Source: Paraburkholderia franconis (GTDB lineage Bacteria; Pseudomonadota; Gammaproteobacteria; Burkholderiales; Burkholderiaceae). Taken from it: DNA of 64,000 bases. Positions 26,628-34,746 of this stretch are shown in pieces. The notes under the pieces are model-generated. The model was not told where the DNA came from, ran no database searches, and was given only the letters and a program-made list of their open reading frames with translations. Every line of letters begins with the position of its first letter. Position 1 is the stretch's first letter. A program made the position numbers and the translations under genes. The stretch spans positions 1 through 64,000 of the forward strand of contig NZ_WHNP01000040.1 of NCBI RefSeq assembly GCF_009362735.1, given 5' to 3'.

Positions 26628-26834
26628 ATGCTGAGCACGCTTGCGATCGCCAATTATCGGTCGCTTCGCGATCTGATCGTGCCGCTCGGACGGCCGAACA
26701 TCGTCAGGGGACCCAATGGAAGCGGCAAGTCGAGTGTGTGCCGCGCGTTGCGTCTGCTGGCAGCGACGGCGCGCGGCGGCGTCATTCCGTCGCTCGCGCG
26801 CGATCTGCCCGCATGGAAGTGGCCTGAGCGATAA
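26628..26834 (+). pseudogene. N-terminal remnant of an AAA-type (RecF/SMC-like) ATPase
   Basis: Sixty-eight codons read MLSTLAIANYRSLRDLIVPLG followed by the Walker A GPNGSGKSSVCRALRLLA, the opening of predicted AAA ATPases of several hundred residues. The frame then stops at 26834 and none of the downstream domains (signature motif, Walker B) is visible in the next 400 bp in any frame. GGAG remains before the start. The rest has apparently been lost, making this a truncated gene. Confidence 0.78.
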
Positions 26835-27219
26835 CGCTACGCACCGTGAAGGGCTACGCAACGTGCGCGATGCGCGAAGAACCGGGCGCCGTAATCGAGT
26901 GTTTCGCGACTGTAACAGCGACATGCAATTGAAATACCCCAGGGTCTTTCGCGAAACGGTAGGCAATAATCCGTAGATGGAAACGAGAAGTGCCGGGTGA
27001 AGAAGCGAAGCGCCCCCTTTGCGGCCGAAGCAATAGCGATAGCGCCGCTTAGGGGTTGTCCGGGTTGACCGGCGTTCGACCCGAGCCGGGCGGCGCATCG
27101 ACGCGTGAGCGTGCATCGAACCGCTGCGCCGCGTTTGATCGGCCGTCTGCGTGCTGGCATACTCGTTCGCCACCGACTCGCCGCCGCGGGCCCGTATCAT
27201 TGTCCGCCTGGAGACACAC
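26835..27219. other. intergenic region after the ATPase remnant
   Basis: This 385-bp stretch has a more AT-rich patch (about 26900-27000) unlike its surroundings. It may be debris of the event that truncated the ATPase gene. I recognise no gene, terminal inverted repeat or RNA. Confidence 0.4.
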
Positions 27220-28293
27220 ATGAGAATTGCGCAGATCGCCCCTTTGACCGAATCAGTGCCGCCGAAACTGTATGGCGGCACCGAACGGGTCGTGTCGTAC
27301 ATCACCGAGGCGCTCGTCGACCTCGGGCACGACGTGACGCTCTTTGCAAGCGGCGACTCCGTCACGAGCGCGAAGCTCGAAGCGGTGTGGCCGCGCGCGC
27401 TGCGGCTCGATCCGGGCATTCGAGACCGCATCGCGCCGCACATGCTGCTGATGGAACTCGTGCGCCGTCAGGCAGAAGATTTCGACGTGCTCCATTTCCA
27501 CATGGACTACTACTCGTTTTCGGTGTTCAAGCGCCAGGACACGCCGTTCGTCACGACGTTGCACGGACGTCTCGATCTGCCCGAGCAGCAGCCGGTATTC
27601 GATACGTTCAACACGGCACCCGTCATCTCGATCTCGAACGCGCAGCGTCATCCGCTGCCGCAGGCGAAATGGCTTTCCACCGTCTATCACGGGCTGCCAG
27701 AAATGCTCTATGTGCCGCAACCCGTCGAGCAGAAGTACCTTGCGTTCCTCGGGCGCATTTCGCCTGAAAAGCGCGTCGATACGGCCATCCGCATCGCGGG
27801 CCGCTGCGGGCTGCCGATCCGCATCGCCGCGAAGGTGGACGCCGCCGACCGCGAGTACTTCGAACGCGACATCAAGCCGTTGCTCGATCTGCCGTATGTC
27901 GAATACATCGGCGAGATCGCCGACGAACAAAAGGCCGAATTCCTGTCGGGCGCGCATGCGCTGCTCTTTCCAATCGACTGGCCCGAGCCGTTCGGGCTCG
28001 TCATGATCGAGGCGATGGCGTGCGGCACGCCCGTCATCGCGTTCAATCGTGGTGCGGTGCCCGAAGTCGTCGACGACGGCGTGTCGGGCTTCATCGTCGA
28101 AGATGAAATAGGCGCGGTGGCCGCAATCAATCGTCTGCACAAGCTGCCGCGCGCGCTCGTGCGCAAGCGCTTTGAAGAACGCTTCACGTCGCACCGGATG
28201 GCGCGGGAGTACATCGAGGCGTATCAATCCGTGATCCGCGCGCAGAAGCGCTCGCGCTTCAAGGTGATCGACGCGTCGTCGAGCACTACCTGA
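27220..28293 (+). CDS. glycosyltransferase family 4 protein
   Basis: The 357-residue GT-B enzyme begins MRIAQIAPLTESVPPKLYGGTERVVSYI. It carries the C-terminal nucleotide-sugar block FPIDWPEPFGLVMIEAMACGTPVIAF with the E-x7-E pattern. It transfers a hexose from an activated donor to an unknown acceptor. CTGGAG precedes the ATG. It is separate from the exopolysaccharide locus and has its own terminator, so it may act in a different glycan or glycogen-like pathway. Confidence 0.87.
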   Translation: MRIAQIAPLTESVPPKLYGGTERVVSYITEALVDLGHDVTLFASGDSVTSAKLEAVWPRALRLDPGIRDRIAPHMLLMELVRRQAEDFDVLHFHMDYYSFSVFKRQDTPFVTTLHGRLDLPEQQPVFDTFNTAPVISISNAQRHPLPQAKWLSTVYHGLPEMLYVPQPVEQKYLAFLGRISPEKRVDTAIRIAGRCGLPIRIAAKVDAADREYFERDIKPLLDLPYVEYIGEIADEQKAEFLSGAHALLFPIDWPEPFGLVMIEAMACGTPVIAFNRGAVPEVVDDGVSGFIVEDEIGAVAAINRLHKLPRALVRKRFEERFTSHRMAREYIEAYQSVIRAQKRSRFKVIDASSSTT

Positions 28294-28355
28294 TGCGCGT
28301 CCGCACAGTCCACGTCAGCAGACGCAAAGGATCGCGGATAAAAATCGCGCATAAG

Positions 28356-28390
28356 AAAGGGCGATGCAGTGGGTAGCTGCATCGCCCTTT
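28356..28390 (+). terminator. terminator after glycosyltransferase gene
   Basis: A perfect 14-bp stem, AAAGGGCGATGCAG with CTGCATCGCCCTTT, around a 7-base loop lies between convergent genes. The T-run is short (TTTG) but A-rich flanks on the other side could make it bidirectional. Confidence 0.8.
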
Positions 28391-28551
28391 GTCATATTCG
28401 CCGTCGACGGTCTGCGACGCCGCACGGTTGATCGACAGCCTGCCGGAACACCGACTGCCTTGCGGACTTGCGTCCGCGTCCCCTCGCCATGCGCCAACAG
28501 CGGCCCGGCCCCGGTGCACGGAGGAAAGCGGGCCGCGCCGGCGTCACATCG

Positions 28552-29139
28552 TCAGATCTTCAGCCGCGATACCTTCGTGCCGTTCAGCGACACGTCGGCC
28601 ATCAGGCCGGCATTCGTGAGCACGAAGGCCTGGACGGGGGCGGTGGCCGTCGTCGTGTCGACGGCGCCGTTCGCGCCGACCTTGACGAGCGCAACCGACG
28701 CATCCGCGCCCGCCGACCAGCCATCCGAATTGCGGAATTTGTCGAGCGCGTCCTGCGTCATGAAGAGGAAGATGATCGCCTTCGACTGCGCGCCCGCCGT
28801 CAGGCCGAACGAGCCGGAGACCGTGCTGTAGTATCCGACGGAGTGGCCGCCGACGCGCAGCGCGCCTTCACCGTACTGCCCGCCGACCACGAAGCCGACC
28901 TGCAGCACGGACGGGAACACGAGGACGCCACGCGCCTTCGAGACCAGCTCGCGCGACCCGCTGACCGAGGTGTACAGGCGCGACATCGTGCCGTCGACGC
29001 TGGCGTCGATCGACTGTCGTTTGGACATGTCGGTAGCGGCAGATTCTCCGCTGCTCTTGGTGGTGGTGCAGCCGGCCAGTGCAAGGCTTCCGAAAGCGAG
29101 CGCGGCGGTACTCTTCAGAATGAAGTTTCGTCTTTGCAT
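28552..29139 (-). CDS. SYLF-domain (YSC84-related) lipoprotein
   Basis: The 195-residue protein has an RR-containing signal and the lipobox LALAGC (Cys24), then a SYLF lipid-binding domain with KARGVLVFPSVLQVGFVVGGQYGEGAL and the FGLTAGAQSKAIIFLFMTQDAL block. SYLF proteins bind phosphoinositides or membranes; in bacteria it is an envelope lipoprotein of unknown role, often stress-induced. It is convergent with the glycosyltransferase gene. Confidence 0.9.
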   Translation of the reverse strand: MQRRNFILKSTAALAFGSLALAGCTTTKSSGESAATDMSKRQSIDASVDGTMSRLYTSVSGSRELVSKARGVLVFPSVLQVGFVVGGQYGEGALRVGGHSVGYYSTVSGSFGLTAGAQSKAIIFLFMTQDALDKFRNSDGWSAGADASVALVKVGANGAVDTTTATAPVQAFVLTNAGLMADVSLNGTKVSRLKI

Positions 29140-29584
29140 CGTTTTTCTCCATCGTGGTTCCGGGGGTGCAGCCTCAGTTCACGCGGGTTGCCTGTTTAGT
29201 TATATCACACGCACAAGAAAGCAAGGGTCTTGCGAACATCGCGCAAACCCTTGTGCGACGGGCACTCTGGGGATGGTCAGCGAATCGTTGGGTAATTCTG
29301 GCCGGTCGGTGGCCGTATGCCGCAACCGCGTCCCGGCTGCGTCGAACGATCTCGCGATGTCATACGAATGGCTCGCTTCGCCGCGCTCTCCGTACCGTTC
29401 GGCTACGGTGAAGACAGGGCGTATTTACCGGTTTCTGCGCTGCGAAAAAATCGCTCGAAAGCCAATGGAAAGTGTTGCTGGAATGCCGCATCAGCGTCGG
29501 TTGCGCCACAATCGGCATGCGCACCGCATTGCCATAACATCTGTGCGGGCGAGCGCGCCTGGATTGTGCGAGCCAGCCAGTGCG
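29140..29584. other. intergenic region, 445 bp
   Basis: The left side, read on the minus strand, includes the AT-rich stretch GATATAACTAAAC, a plausible -10 area for the SYLF gene. In the right half, a minus-strand frame ending at 29403 encodes plausible-looking protein (MLWQCGAHADCGATDADAAF onward) without a convincing start; I treat it as unproven. Confidence 0.4.
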
Positions 29585-30031
29585 CTAATGATTCGCCGGG
29601 CTCTTGTTCACGGGCGGCCTCCGCAGCGCGCGCCGCACCATCCCGATGACGAAGCCGATCGCGAAGATCGTTGCGGCCGGGACGACCCAATACCCGACGA
29701 ACGCATGCCACAGATAGCTGGCGAGCGTGCTCTTGCGGACCTCGTATTCGTTGAGCGCGTCCTGCTGACGCGGCGCATTGGCCGCGAGCACGTCGGCGGG
29801 ACAGCCGGCCGCGCGCGCATCGTCGGGCGTGCCGCGACACCGCGCGGCGGCGCCGGCGGCGCGTTGCGCATCGGTGAGCTGCCAGGTCGTGAGCGCGTTG
29901 TTCAGGTCGACCCGGTTGTAAGCCATCTCCTCCTGAATCTCGCGCACGGCGACGATCGCCACGGGCACCGCCCAGAATACGATCACCACCAGCCAGCGAC
30001 GCAGCCAGCGATTCTTGTGTCTCCCAACCAT
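29585..30031 (-). CDS. hypothetical inner-membrane protein with two transmembrane segments
   Basis: I do not recognise this 148-residue protein. It starts MVGRHKNRWLRRW, followed by a membrane helix (LVVIVFWAVPVAIVAV), a hydrophilic central region of about 75 residues with two cysteines, and a second helix (WVVPAATIFAIGFVIGMV). It ends in a basic tail (RRALRRPPVNKS). The topology suggests both ends in the cytoplasm and a periplasmic loop held by a possible disulfide. GGAGG lies five bases before this ATG, deciding the start against the longer frame. Confidence 0.7.
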   Translation of the reverse strand: MVGRHKNRWLRRWLVVIVFWAVPVAIVAVREIQEEMAYNRVDLNNALTTWQLTDAQRAAGAAARCRGTPDDARAAGCPADVLAANAPRQQDALNEYEVRKSTLASYLWHAFVGYWVVPAATIFAIGFVIGMVRRALRRPPVNKSPANH

Positions 30032-30260
30032 CCTTGCCTCCGTGCGATGCGCGAGGGGCATCAACGACAAGCTGGCGGCCCGCGGGACTTGTTTTAGGTG
30101 GGGGTGGGCCGTCTGTGCAGCCATCATAGAAGAAAATGGCCCGCAAAGTGCAGGGCGCGATGCGCCGGGCAGCGCGGATATGTGCGTGGCATCGCAAGGC
30201 GCGCAAAGCGCCGGTGCGTGACGTGACGCGTGACACCGGCTACGCGCACGGCCCTAGCGC

Positions 30261-30293
30261 AAAAAAAAACGGCGCCCACACAACGGACGCCGC
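30261..30293 (-). terminator. rho-independent terminator of psiF-like gene
   Basis: On the minus strand GCGGCGTCC pairs with GGGCGCCGT (two wobble pairs) around a 7-base loop and is followed by nine T residues. Confidence 0.88.
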
Positions 30294-30369
30294 TTTTCGC
30301 GCTTTGCTGTTCGATTTCGCTTCATCCCGCGTAAAGGACGAAGCCACGAGACAGCGAACCGGACCTTCG

Positions 30370-30663
30370 TTAGCCCTTGTTGCTCAGGCAGGTCTTCATG
30401 AATGCCTTGCGATCGTCGCCTTTCTTGTCGCCGGCTTGCGTGTTGCACGCCTTCATCTTGTCCTGTTGCGACATCGGCGTGGAAGCAGCCGCCGGCGTGG
30501 CCGACAGGCAGCTCTTCATGAACGCCTTGCGCTCGTCGCCTTTCTTGTCGCCGGCCTGCTTGTTGCAATCGGCCATCTTCGTTTGCTGGCTGTTCGCGGC
30601 GAATGCCGGCGACGCGAGCAAGCCCGTCAGGGCGAGGGCGGTGATAATGGCTTGCATCTTCAT
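30370..30663 (-). CDS. PsiF repeat protein (two repeats)
   Basis: The 97-residue exported protein has a signal peptide ending AFAAN and two near-identical PsiF repeats (about 33-61 and 72-97). Each repeat reads KM-x2-CN-x-QAGDKKGD-x-RKAFMK-x-CLS. PsiF was described as phosphate-starvation inducible in E. coli; its function is not known. GGAG precedes the ATG at 30663. The repeats are also strongly similar at DNA level, indicating a recent internal duplication. Confidence 0.9.
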   Translation of the reverse strand: MKMQAIITALALTGLLASPAFAANSQQTKMADCNKQAGDKKGDERKAFMKSCLSATPAAASTPMSQQDKMKACNTQAGDKKGDDRKAFMKTCLSNKG

Positions 30664-30905
30664 GGGACACTCCATCACGGGTTGTGGATGTTGTTGATTC
30701 TCGTGAGACGGGCTTCGAGCCGGGCGGGTCGCCTTCGCTGTGATTGGCCGTCACCATTGCTTCGCATGGTGCCTGTCAGAACGAATGGACAGGGCAATCG
30801 GTTGACCGGGACACCGTTCGGAATGCACAGGTATTTCCCCAGGACCGCTAGTTCAAACAATCGGTACCGCTATGCTTGAGTCGTAACCATCCAGGAGTTT
30901 TCACT

Positions 30906-31202
30906 ATGCACTATCTGTTGATCTACGATGTGTCATCCGATTATCTCGAACGCCGTGCCGAATTTCGTGGCGCGCATCTGAAGCTCGCATGGGCGGCCGC
31001 CGAGCGCGGCGAGCTGCTGTTGGCGGGCGCGCTGGCCGACCCCGTCGATACCGCTGTGCTGCTGTTCGAAGCCGATTCGCCCGAAGTGCCCGAAGCGTTC
31101 GCCAAAGCGGACCCGTACGTGCTCAATGGGCTCGTCACGCAATGGCGCGTGCGTCCCTGGACGACCGTCGTCGGCGAGCACGCGTCGACGCCCGTTCGTT
31201 GA
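30906..31202 (+). CDS. YciI family protein
   Basis: The 98-residue protein begins MHYLLIYDVSSDYLERRAEFRGAH, containing the YciI/YCII His-Asp-type site, and continues with GELLLAGALADPVDTAVLLFEADSPEV. It has the dimeric ferredoxin-like fold of the family, whose role is generally unknown. AGGAG lies seven to eight bases upstream. It is the last ordinary gene before the exopolysaccharide locus. Confidence 0.9.
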   Translation: MHYLLIYDVSSDYLERRAEFRGAHLKLAWAAAERGELLLAGALADPVDTAVLLFEADSPEVPEAFAKADPYVLNGLVTQWRVRPWTTVVGEHASTPVR

Positions 31203-31795
31203 ACGCACATCCTTCGCTTGCACACTGCGAGTGCATCGCAGAAGACAAAAACGACGGTTCGTCGAAGCGATCGCGAGCGCCTCGCGCAGCGGAAAATATG
31301 CGGCTCAAATAGAAAATCCGTCTGCGCGATGGCGTTTTATGCCTGGCACATTAAGTTGATTCCACCTGCGCCTGTTTGTTGCGCATCGTCCACGTTCACA
31401 CACATTTGTCATCGCGTCGGCGCGAGCATTGAGACGGTGTCGCGCGCTGTTCGTGCATTGCGCTGGACGTCGTGGTCGACGTCGTTTCTGTGACAGTCAA
31501 GCATTAAACGGCATAGCAAAAAGGACAAGTTTGTTTCTATCCGTAACACTTGCATTCAGTCATATTCAGACAAATCCTGGCGATGGTATGCTTCGTGCAC
31601 AAATTCTCCCATGCACGAGTGAGACCACGTTTTGTGCGTCGTAGCGGTGAAACAGCGCACTATCGATGTGCGGTTTCGTAATACCGGCGCAAGAACGTAT
31701 AAGCATATTGTGCAACCGGGGGCACGACACGAACCGTCCGATGAAGTTCGTGATTGTCCCAAGCCGCGGCCAGGCCAGGCTGCGTGGAGAACTCA
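31203..31795. promoter_or_regulatory. 593-bp non-coding leader before the transposase-domain gene
   Basis: No gene is seen. The region has dyads that could be operators: GACGTCG-TGGT-CGACGTC at 31466-31483, and TTCGTGCA with TGCACGAG around 31590-31620. It is unusually long for a single-gene upstream region in this window and becomes more AT-rich from about 31500. Confidence 0.5.
31466..31483. promoter_or_regulatory. perfect 7+7 inverted repeat, candidate operator
   Basis: GACGTCG and CGACGTC are separated by TGGT, a typical size for a dimeric regulator site. No transcript start has been identified, so the role is a guess. Confidence 0.4.
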
Positions 31796-33052
31796 ATGTT
31801 TTTCGATGAGCTAAGCAATGACGAATGGGCTCAGCTGGCAGCGCTCGTTTCCGACGAGCCAGCCGTCCGTCTGAACCGACGCGGACGGCCCCGCGCCGAA
31901 CCACGCATCGTGACAAACGCCGTCCTGTGGATACTGACCACTGGAGAACCCTGGTCGAAGCTTCCCGGTCGCTATCCGTCAGGCCCTACGTGCCGGCGAC
32001 GATTCGAAGAGTGGCAGGCCAACGGCACGCTGGCCGAGATGATCCGCCGCCTCACGCAAATCGGGCGCACGTTCGCCTACATTCCCGAACCCACGCCGCC
32101 TGCACCACCCAAGCCCGCACCCGTTGTCGAAGCGCCGAAGCCGCGCGATGAGCTTGCTCGCGGTGTCTACTGGAAGAGCCCCGAGACGTGGAAATCGGCG
32201 GCCGACGAGCCGGGCGTCGCGAACGGCTCGCCGTTCGGCTGGCACGCGCTCGCGCCGATGGCCGACATCACGCGCCAGCTTGCGGGCTCGGCGGCCGTCG
32301 AGACGGGTTTCGTCGACACGCGCGCGCACGTAACCAGTCCCGTGCCTTCGGGCGATGCGTTCGGTAATCCGCAGGCCATGGGTGCGCCGACGATTGTGGC
32401 CATGACGCTCGATACGGCCCACATGCCACCGGACGTTGCCGCATCCGCAACTCACGGCCCCGAAGCCCGCGGCGACAGCTCGCCGACGGCCAGCGTCCAC
32501 CACGCGCCACTGTGGATCGGCCACACGGAACCGCGCGGCCTGCAGTTCGCCGACCGCCACGGGTATGTGGTCTATGTCGCGGCGGAGCGCGTGCCCAACG
32601 ACATGTTCCGCGCGTGGGCCGAGATCATGAAGGATGGCAAGCGCGTCGAACGTTCGGGCCTGATCGGCCCGCGTTTCGCCGATGCCGATGCCGCGCATCG
32701 TTTCGCGCTCGACTGGGCGCGTCAGTGGATCGATCGCGAATGCCGCGTCCACGAAGCGGCGGCAGAACAGCAAGCGAAGCAGAAGGCGAGTGCGATCGCG
32801 CCGCTGAGCGTCACGGCCGACGTCAGGCCCGTGGCGCGCGTGATCCCCGAGCTCACGCCGATGCCCGCGCTGATGGCGTCGAATGCAGGCGCGTCTGGCG
32901 CTTCGTCCGTTGCGTCGTCCGGCGATCCGCATCTGCCGCAGCCGCTGAATCCGCGTGTGATGCCGTTGCGCCGCTATCCGTCCCCGGATACGGCGATGGA
33001 CACTGCGGTCGAGCGTTATCCGTCGAATCCGAAATTGATCACGCACGTCTGA
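31796..33052 (+). CDS. protein with IS5-type transposase N-terminal domain, probably domesticated
   Basis: The 418-residue protein opens with MFFDELSNDEWAQLAALV, then GRPRAEPRIVTNAVLWILTTGEPWSKLP and RYPSGPTCRRRFEEW, the DUF4096-type DNA-binding domain of IS5/IS4 transposases (about 1-85). The rest is not transposase: a proline-rich linker (about 100-125), a middle region, a compact segment around WIGHTEPRGLQFADRHGYVVYVAAERVP to DWARQWIDRE, and a disordered C terminus. No DDE triad or flanking inverted repeats are seen. GTGGAGA precedes the ATG. Its place beside bceA suggests a DNA-binding regulator of the exopolysaccharide locus; that is inference. Confidence 0.75.
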   Translation: MFFDELSNDEWAQLAALVSDEPAVRLNRRGRPRAEPRIVTNAVLWILTTGEPWSKLPGRYPSGPTCRRRFEEWQANGTLAEMIRRLTQIGRTFAYIPEPTPPAPPKPAPVVEAPKPRDELARGVYWKSPETWKSAADEPGVANGSPFGWHALAPMADITRQLAGSAAVETGFVDTRAHVTSPVPSGDAFGNPQAMGAPTIVAMTLDTAHMPPDVAASATHGPEARGDSSPTASVHHAPLWIGHTEPRGLQFADRHGYVVYVAAERVPNDMFRAWAEIMKDGKRVERSGLIGPRFADADAAHRFALDWARQWIDRECRVHEAAAEQQAKQKASAIAPLSVTADVRPVARVIPELTPMPALMASNAGASGASSVASSGDPHLPQPLNPRVMPLRRYPSPDTAMDTAVERYPSNPKLITHV

Positions 33053-33183
33053 AATTCCGGTGCTCGTGCGCAAACGTTTGCCAAAGCGAAGGAACCGGTA
33101 GCGTCGGCACCCGCGCGCGCCGCTCGCGCGCGGATTCATCTTCGATATTGCGTGCGTTTCGTCGAATCACCTCACGCAACATC

Positions 33184-33209
33184 GGTGGCGGGCGCAACAG
33201 CCCGCCACC
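33184..33209. terminator. stem-loop between convergent genes
   Basis: GGTGGCGGGC and GCCCGCCACC form a perfect 10-bp stem with a 6-base loop between the transposase-domain gene and bceA. There is no T-run on either strand, so efficient intrinsic termination is doubtful. Confidence 0.5.
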
Positions 33210-33213
33210 CGCA

Positions 33214-34746
33214 CTACGTTCGACGCCCGTAGCTATCGTCGAAGCGCACGATATCGTCTTCGCCGAGATACGAGCCTGACTGCACCTCGATGATTTCGAG
33301 CGGCATCTTGCCCGGATTCTCGAGGCGGTGCGTGATGCCGAGCGGGATATACGCCGACTCGTTTTCCGACACGATGAAGCGTTCGTCGCCGCGCGTGACG
33401 AGCGCCGTGCCGCGCACGACGATCCAGTGCTCGGCGCGATGATGATGCATCTGCAACGACAGCTGCGCGCCCGGCTTCACGACGATGCGCTTGACCTGAA
33501 AGCGCTCGCCCACGTCGACGGAATCGTAGTGGCCCCACGGGCGGTGCACCTTGCGATGGTTCACGGCCTCCGGGCGGTGCGCTTCACGGATACGGCCGAC
33601 CACTTTCTTCACTTCCTGCACGCGGCGCTTGTCGGCGACGAGAATCGCGTCGTCCGTTTCCACGACGACCAGATCCTGCGTGCCGACGCACGCGATCAGG
33701 CGGCCTTCCGAATGCGCGAACGTGGACGCCGCACCTTCGAACATCACGTTGCCGCGGCCGACGTTGTCGTCGCTGTCCTTCGGCAGGATGTCCCAGATCG
33801 CATCCCACGAGCCGACGTCCGACCAGCCCGCATCGAGCGGCACCACGACGCCCGAGCACACCGACGTGTCGCCGCCCAACTGTTCCATCACCGCGTAGTC
33901 GATCGAATTGGACGGGCACGCGCCGAACGCCTCGCGCTGCACGCGAAAAAAGTCGCCGTCGGCCGCGCCTTGTTTATGCGCGGCTTCGCAGGCGTCGTAG
34001 ATGGCGGGATGGAAGTGGCGCACGGCCTTGAGCCACGTCGACGCGCGCAGGATGAAGATGCCGCTGTTCCACCAGTACTCCTTCGACTCGACGTAGTGCT
34101 GCGCGAGTTCGAGATGCGGCTTTTCGACGAAGCGGTCGAGCTGATGCGCATCGATGGCGCCGTCGTCCTCGTTGCCGCTCGCGGGCAGCTGCGCGCCGAT
34201 GTGGATATAGCCATAGCCCGTTTCAGCGCGCGTCGGCACGATGCCCATCGTCACGATAGGGCCGTTCGCCGCGTGCCGCGCGCCGGCCGCGACGGCCGCC
34301 CGAAAGCCGTCGAGATCGGCGACGGCATGATCCGCGGGCATCACGACCATGAGGCCGTCGTCGTCTTGCGCGAGCACCGTCAGCGCCGCAATGGTCAGCG
34401 CGGGCGCGGTATCGCGCGCGCAGGGTTCGAGAATGAGGCGGCTCGCCTTGCCGCTTACGCGCAACTGCTCGGCTGTCGTGAAGCGGTGCTCCTCGTTGCA
34501 CACGACAACCAGTTGCTCCGCGACAGGGTAGCCGGCGTCGAGTCCGTCGAGCCGGCGCGTGGTCGATTGCAGCAGCGAGTCTTCGCCGAGCAGGCCGATC
34601 AGCTGCTTCGGATGCTGTTCGCGCGACATCGGCCACAGACGCGTACCCGAGCCGCCGGCCAGAATGACGGGATGAATCTTGAGCTTCACATTGAGCCGGT
34701 TCTGATTCGCCTGTCGATTGTCGACGGCCGACGCCGTAGCAGTCAT
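33214..34746 (-). CDS. bceA: mannose-1-phosphate guanylyltransferase / mannose-6-phosphate isomerase
   Basis: The 510-residue bifunctional enzyme has an N-terminal nucleotidyltransferase domain, with ILAGGSGTRLWPMSRE and HPKQ near 28-47 and FVEKP in the middle. A C-terminal type II PMI cupin follows (VHRPWGHYDSVD, then LQMHHHRAEHWIVV and the ENESAYIPLGITHRLENPG block). It provides GDP-mannose, the precursor for mannose and rhamnose of cepacian. It is divergent from the main operon across a 640-bp AT-rich interval. Corresponds to bceA/manC. Confidence 0.92.
   Translation of the reverse strand: MTATASAVDNRQANQNRLNVKLKIHPVILAGGSGTRLWPMSREQHPKQLIGLLGEDSLLQSTTRRLDGLDAGYPVAEQLVVVCNEEHRFTTAEQLRVSGKASRLILEPCARDTAPALTIAALTVLAQDDDGLMVVMPADHAVADLDGFRAAVAAGARHAANGPIVTMGIVPTRAETGYGYIHIGAQLPASGNEDDGAIDAHQLDRFVEKPHLELAQHYVESKEYWWNSGIFILRASTWLKAVRHFHPAIYDACEAAHKQGAADGDFFRVQREAFGACPSNSIDYAVMEQLGGDTSVCSGVVVPLDAGWSDVGSWDAIWDILPKDSDDNVGRGNVMFEGAASTFAHSEGRLIACVGTQDLVVVETDDAILVADKRRVQEVKKVVGRIREAHRPEAVNHRKVHRPWGHYDSVDVGERFQVKRIVVKPGAQLSLQMHHHRAEHWIVVRGTALVTRGDERFIVSENESAYIPLGITHRLENPGKMPLEIIEVQSGSYLGEDDIVRFDDSYGRRT

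Noticed and set aside
26199..27443. 414-codon minus-strand frame
   Set aside because: It is opposite to the end of otsA, the ATPase remnant and the glycosyltransferase start, with no domain; a shadow frame.
31343..31360. sigma-54 promoter CTGGCACATTAAGTTGAT
   Set aside because: The GG to G(C/A) distance is one base too long and the -12 element reads TTGA instead of TTGC.
31796..33052. active insertion sequence
   Set aside because: No terminal inverted repeats, target duplication or DDE nuclease domain are seen; only the N-terminal domain is transposase-like.
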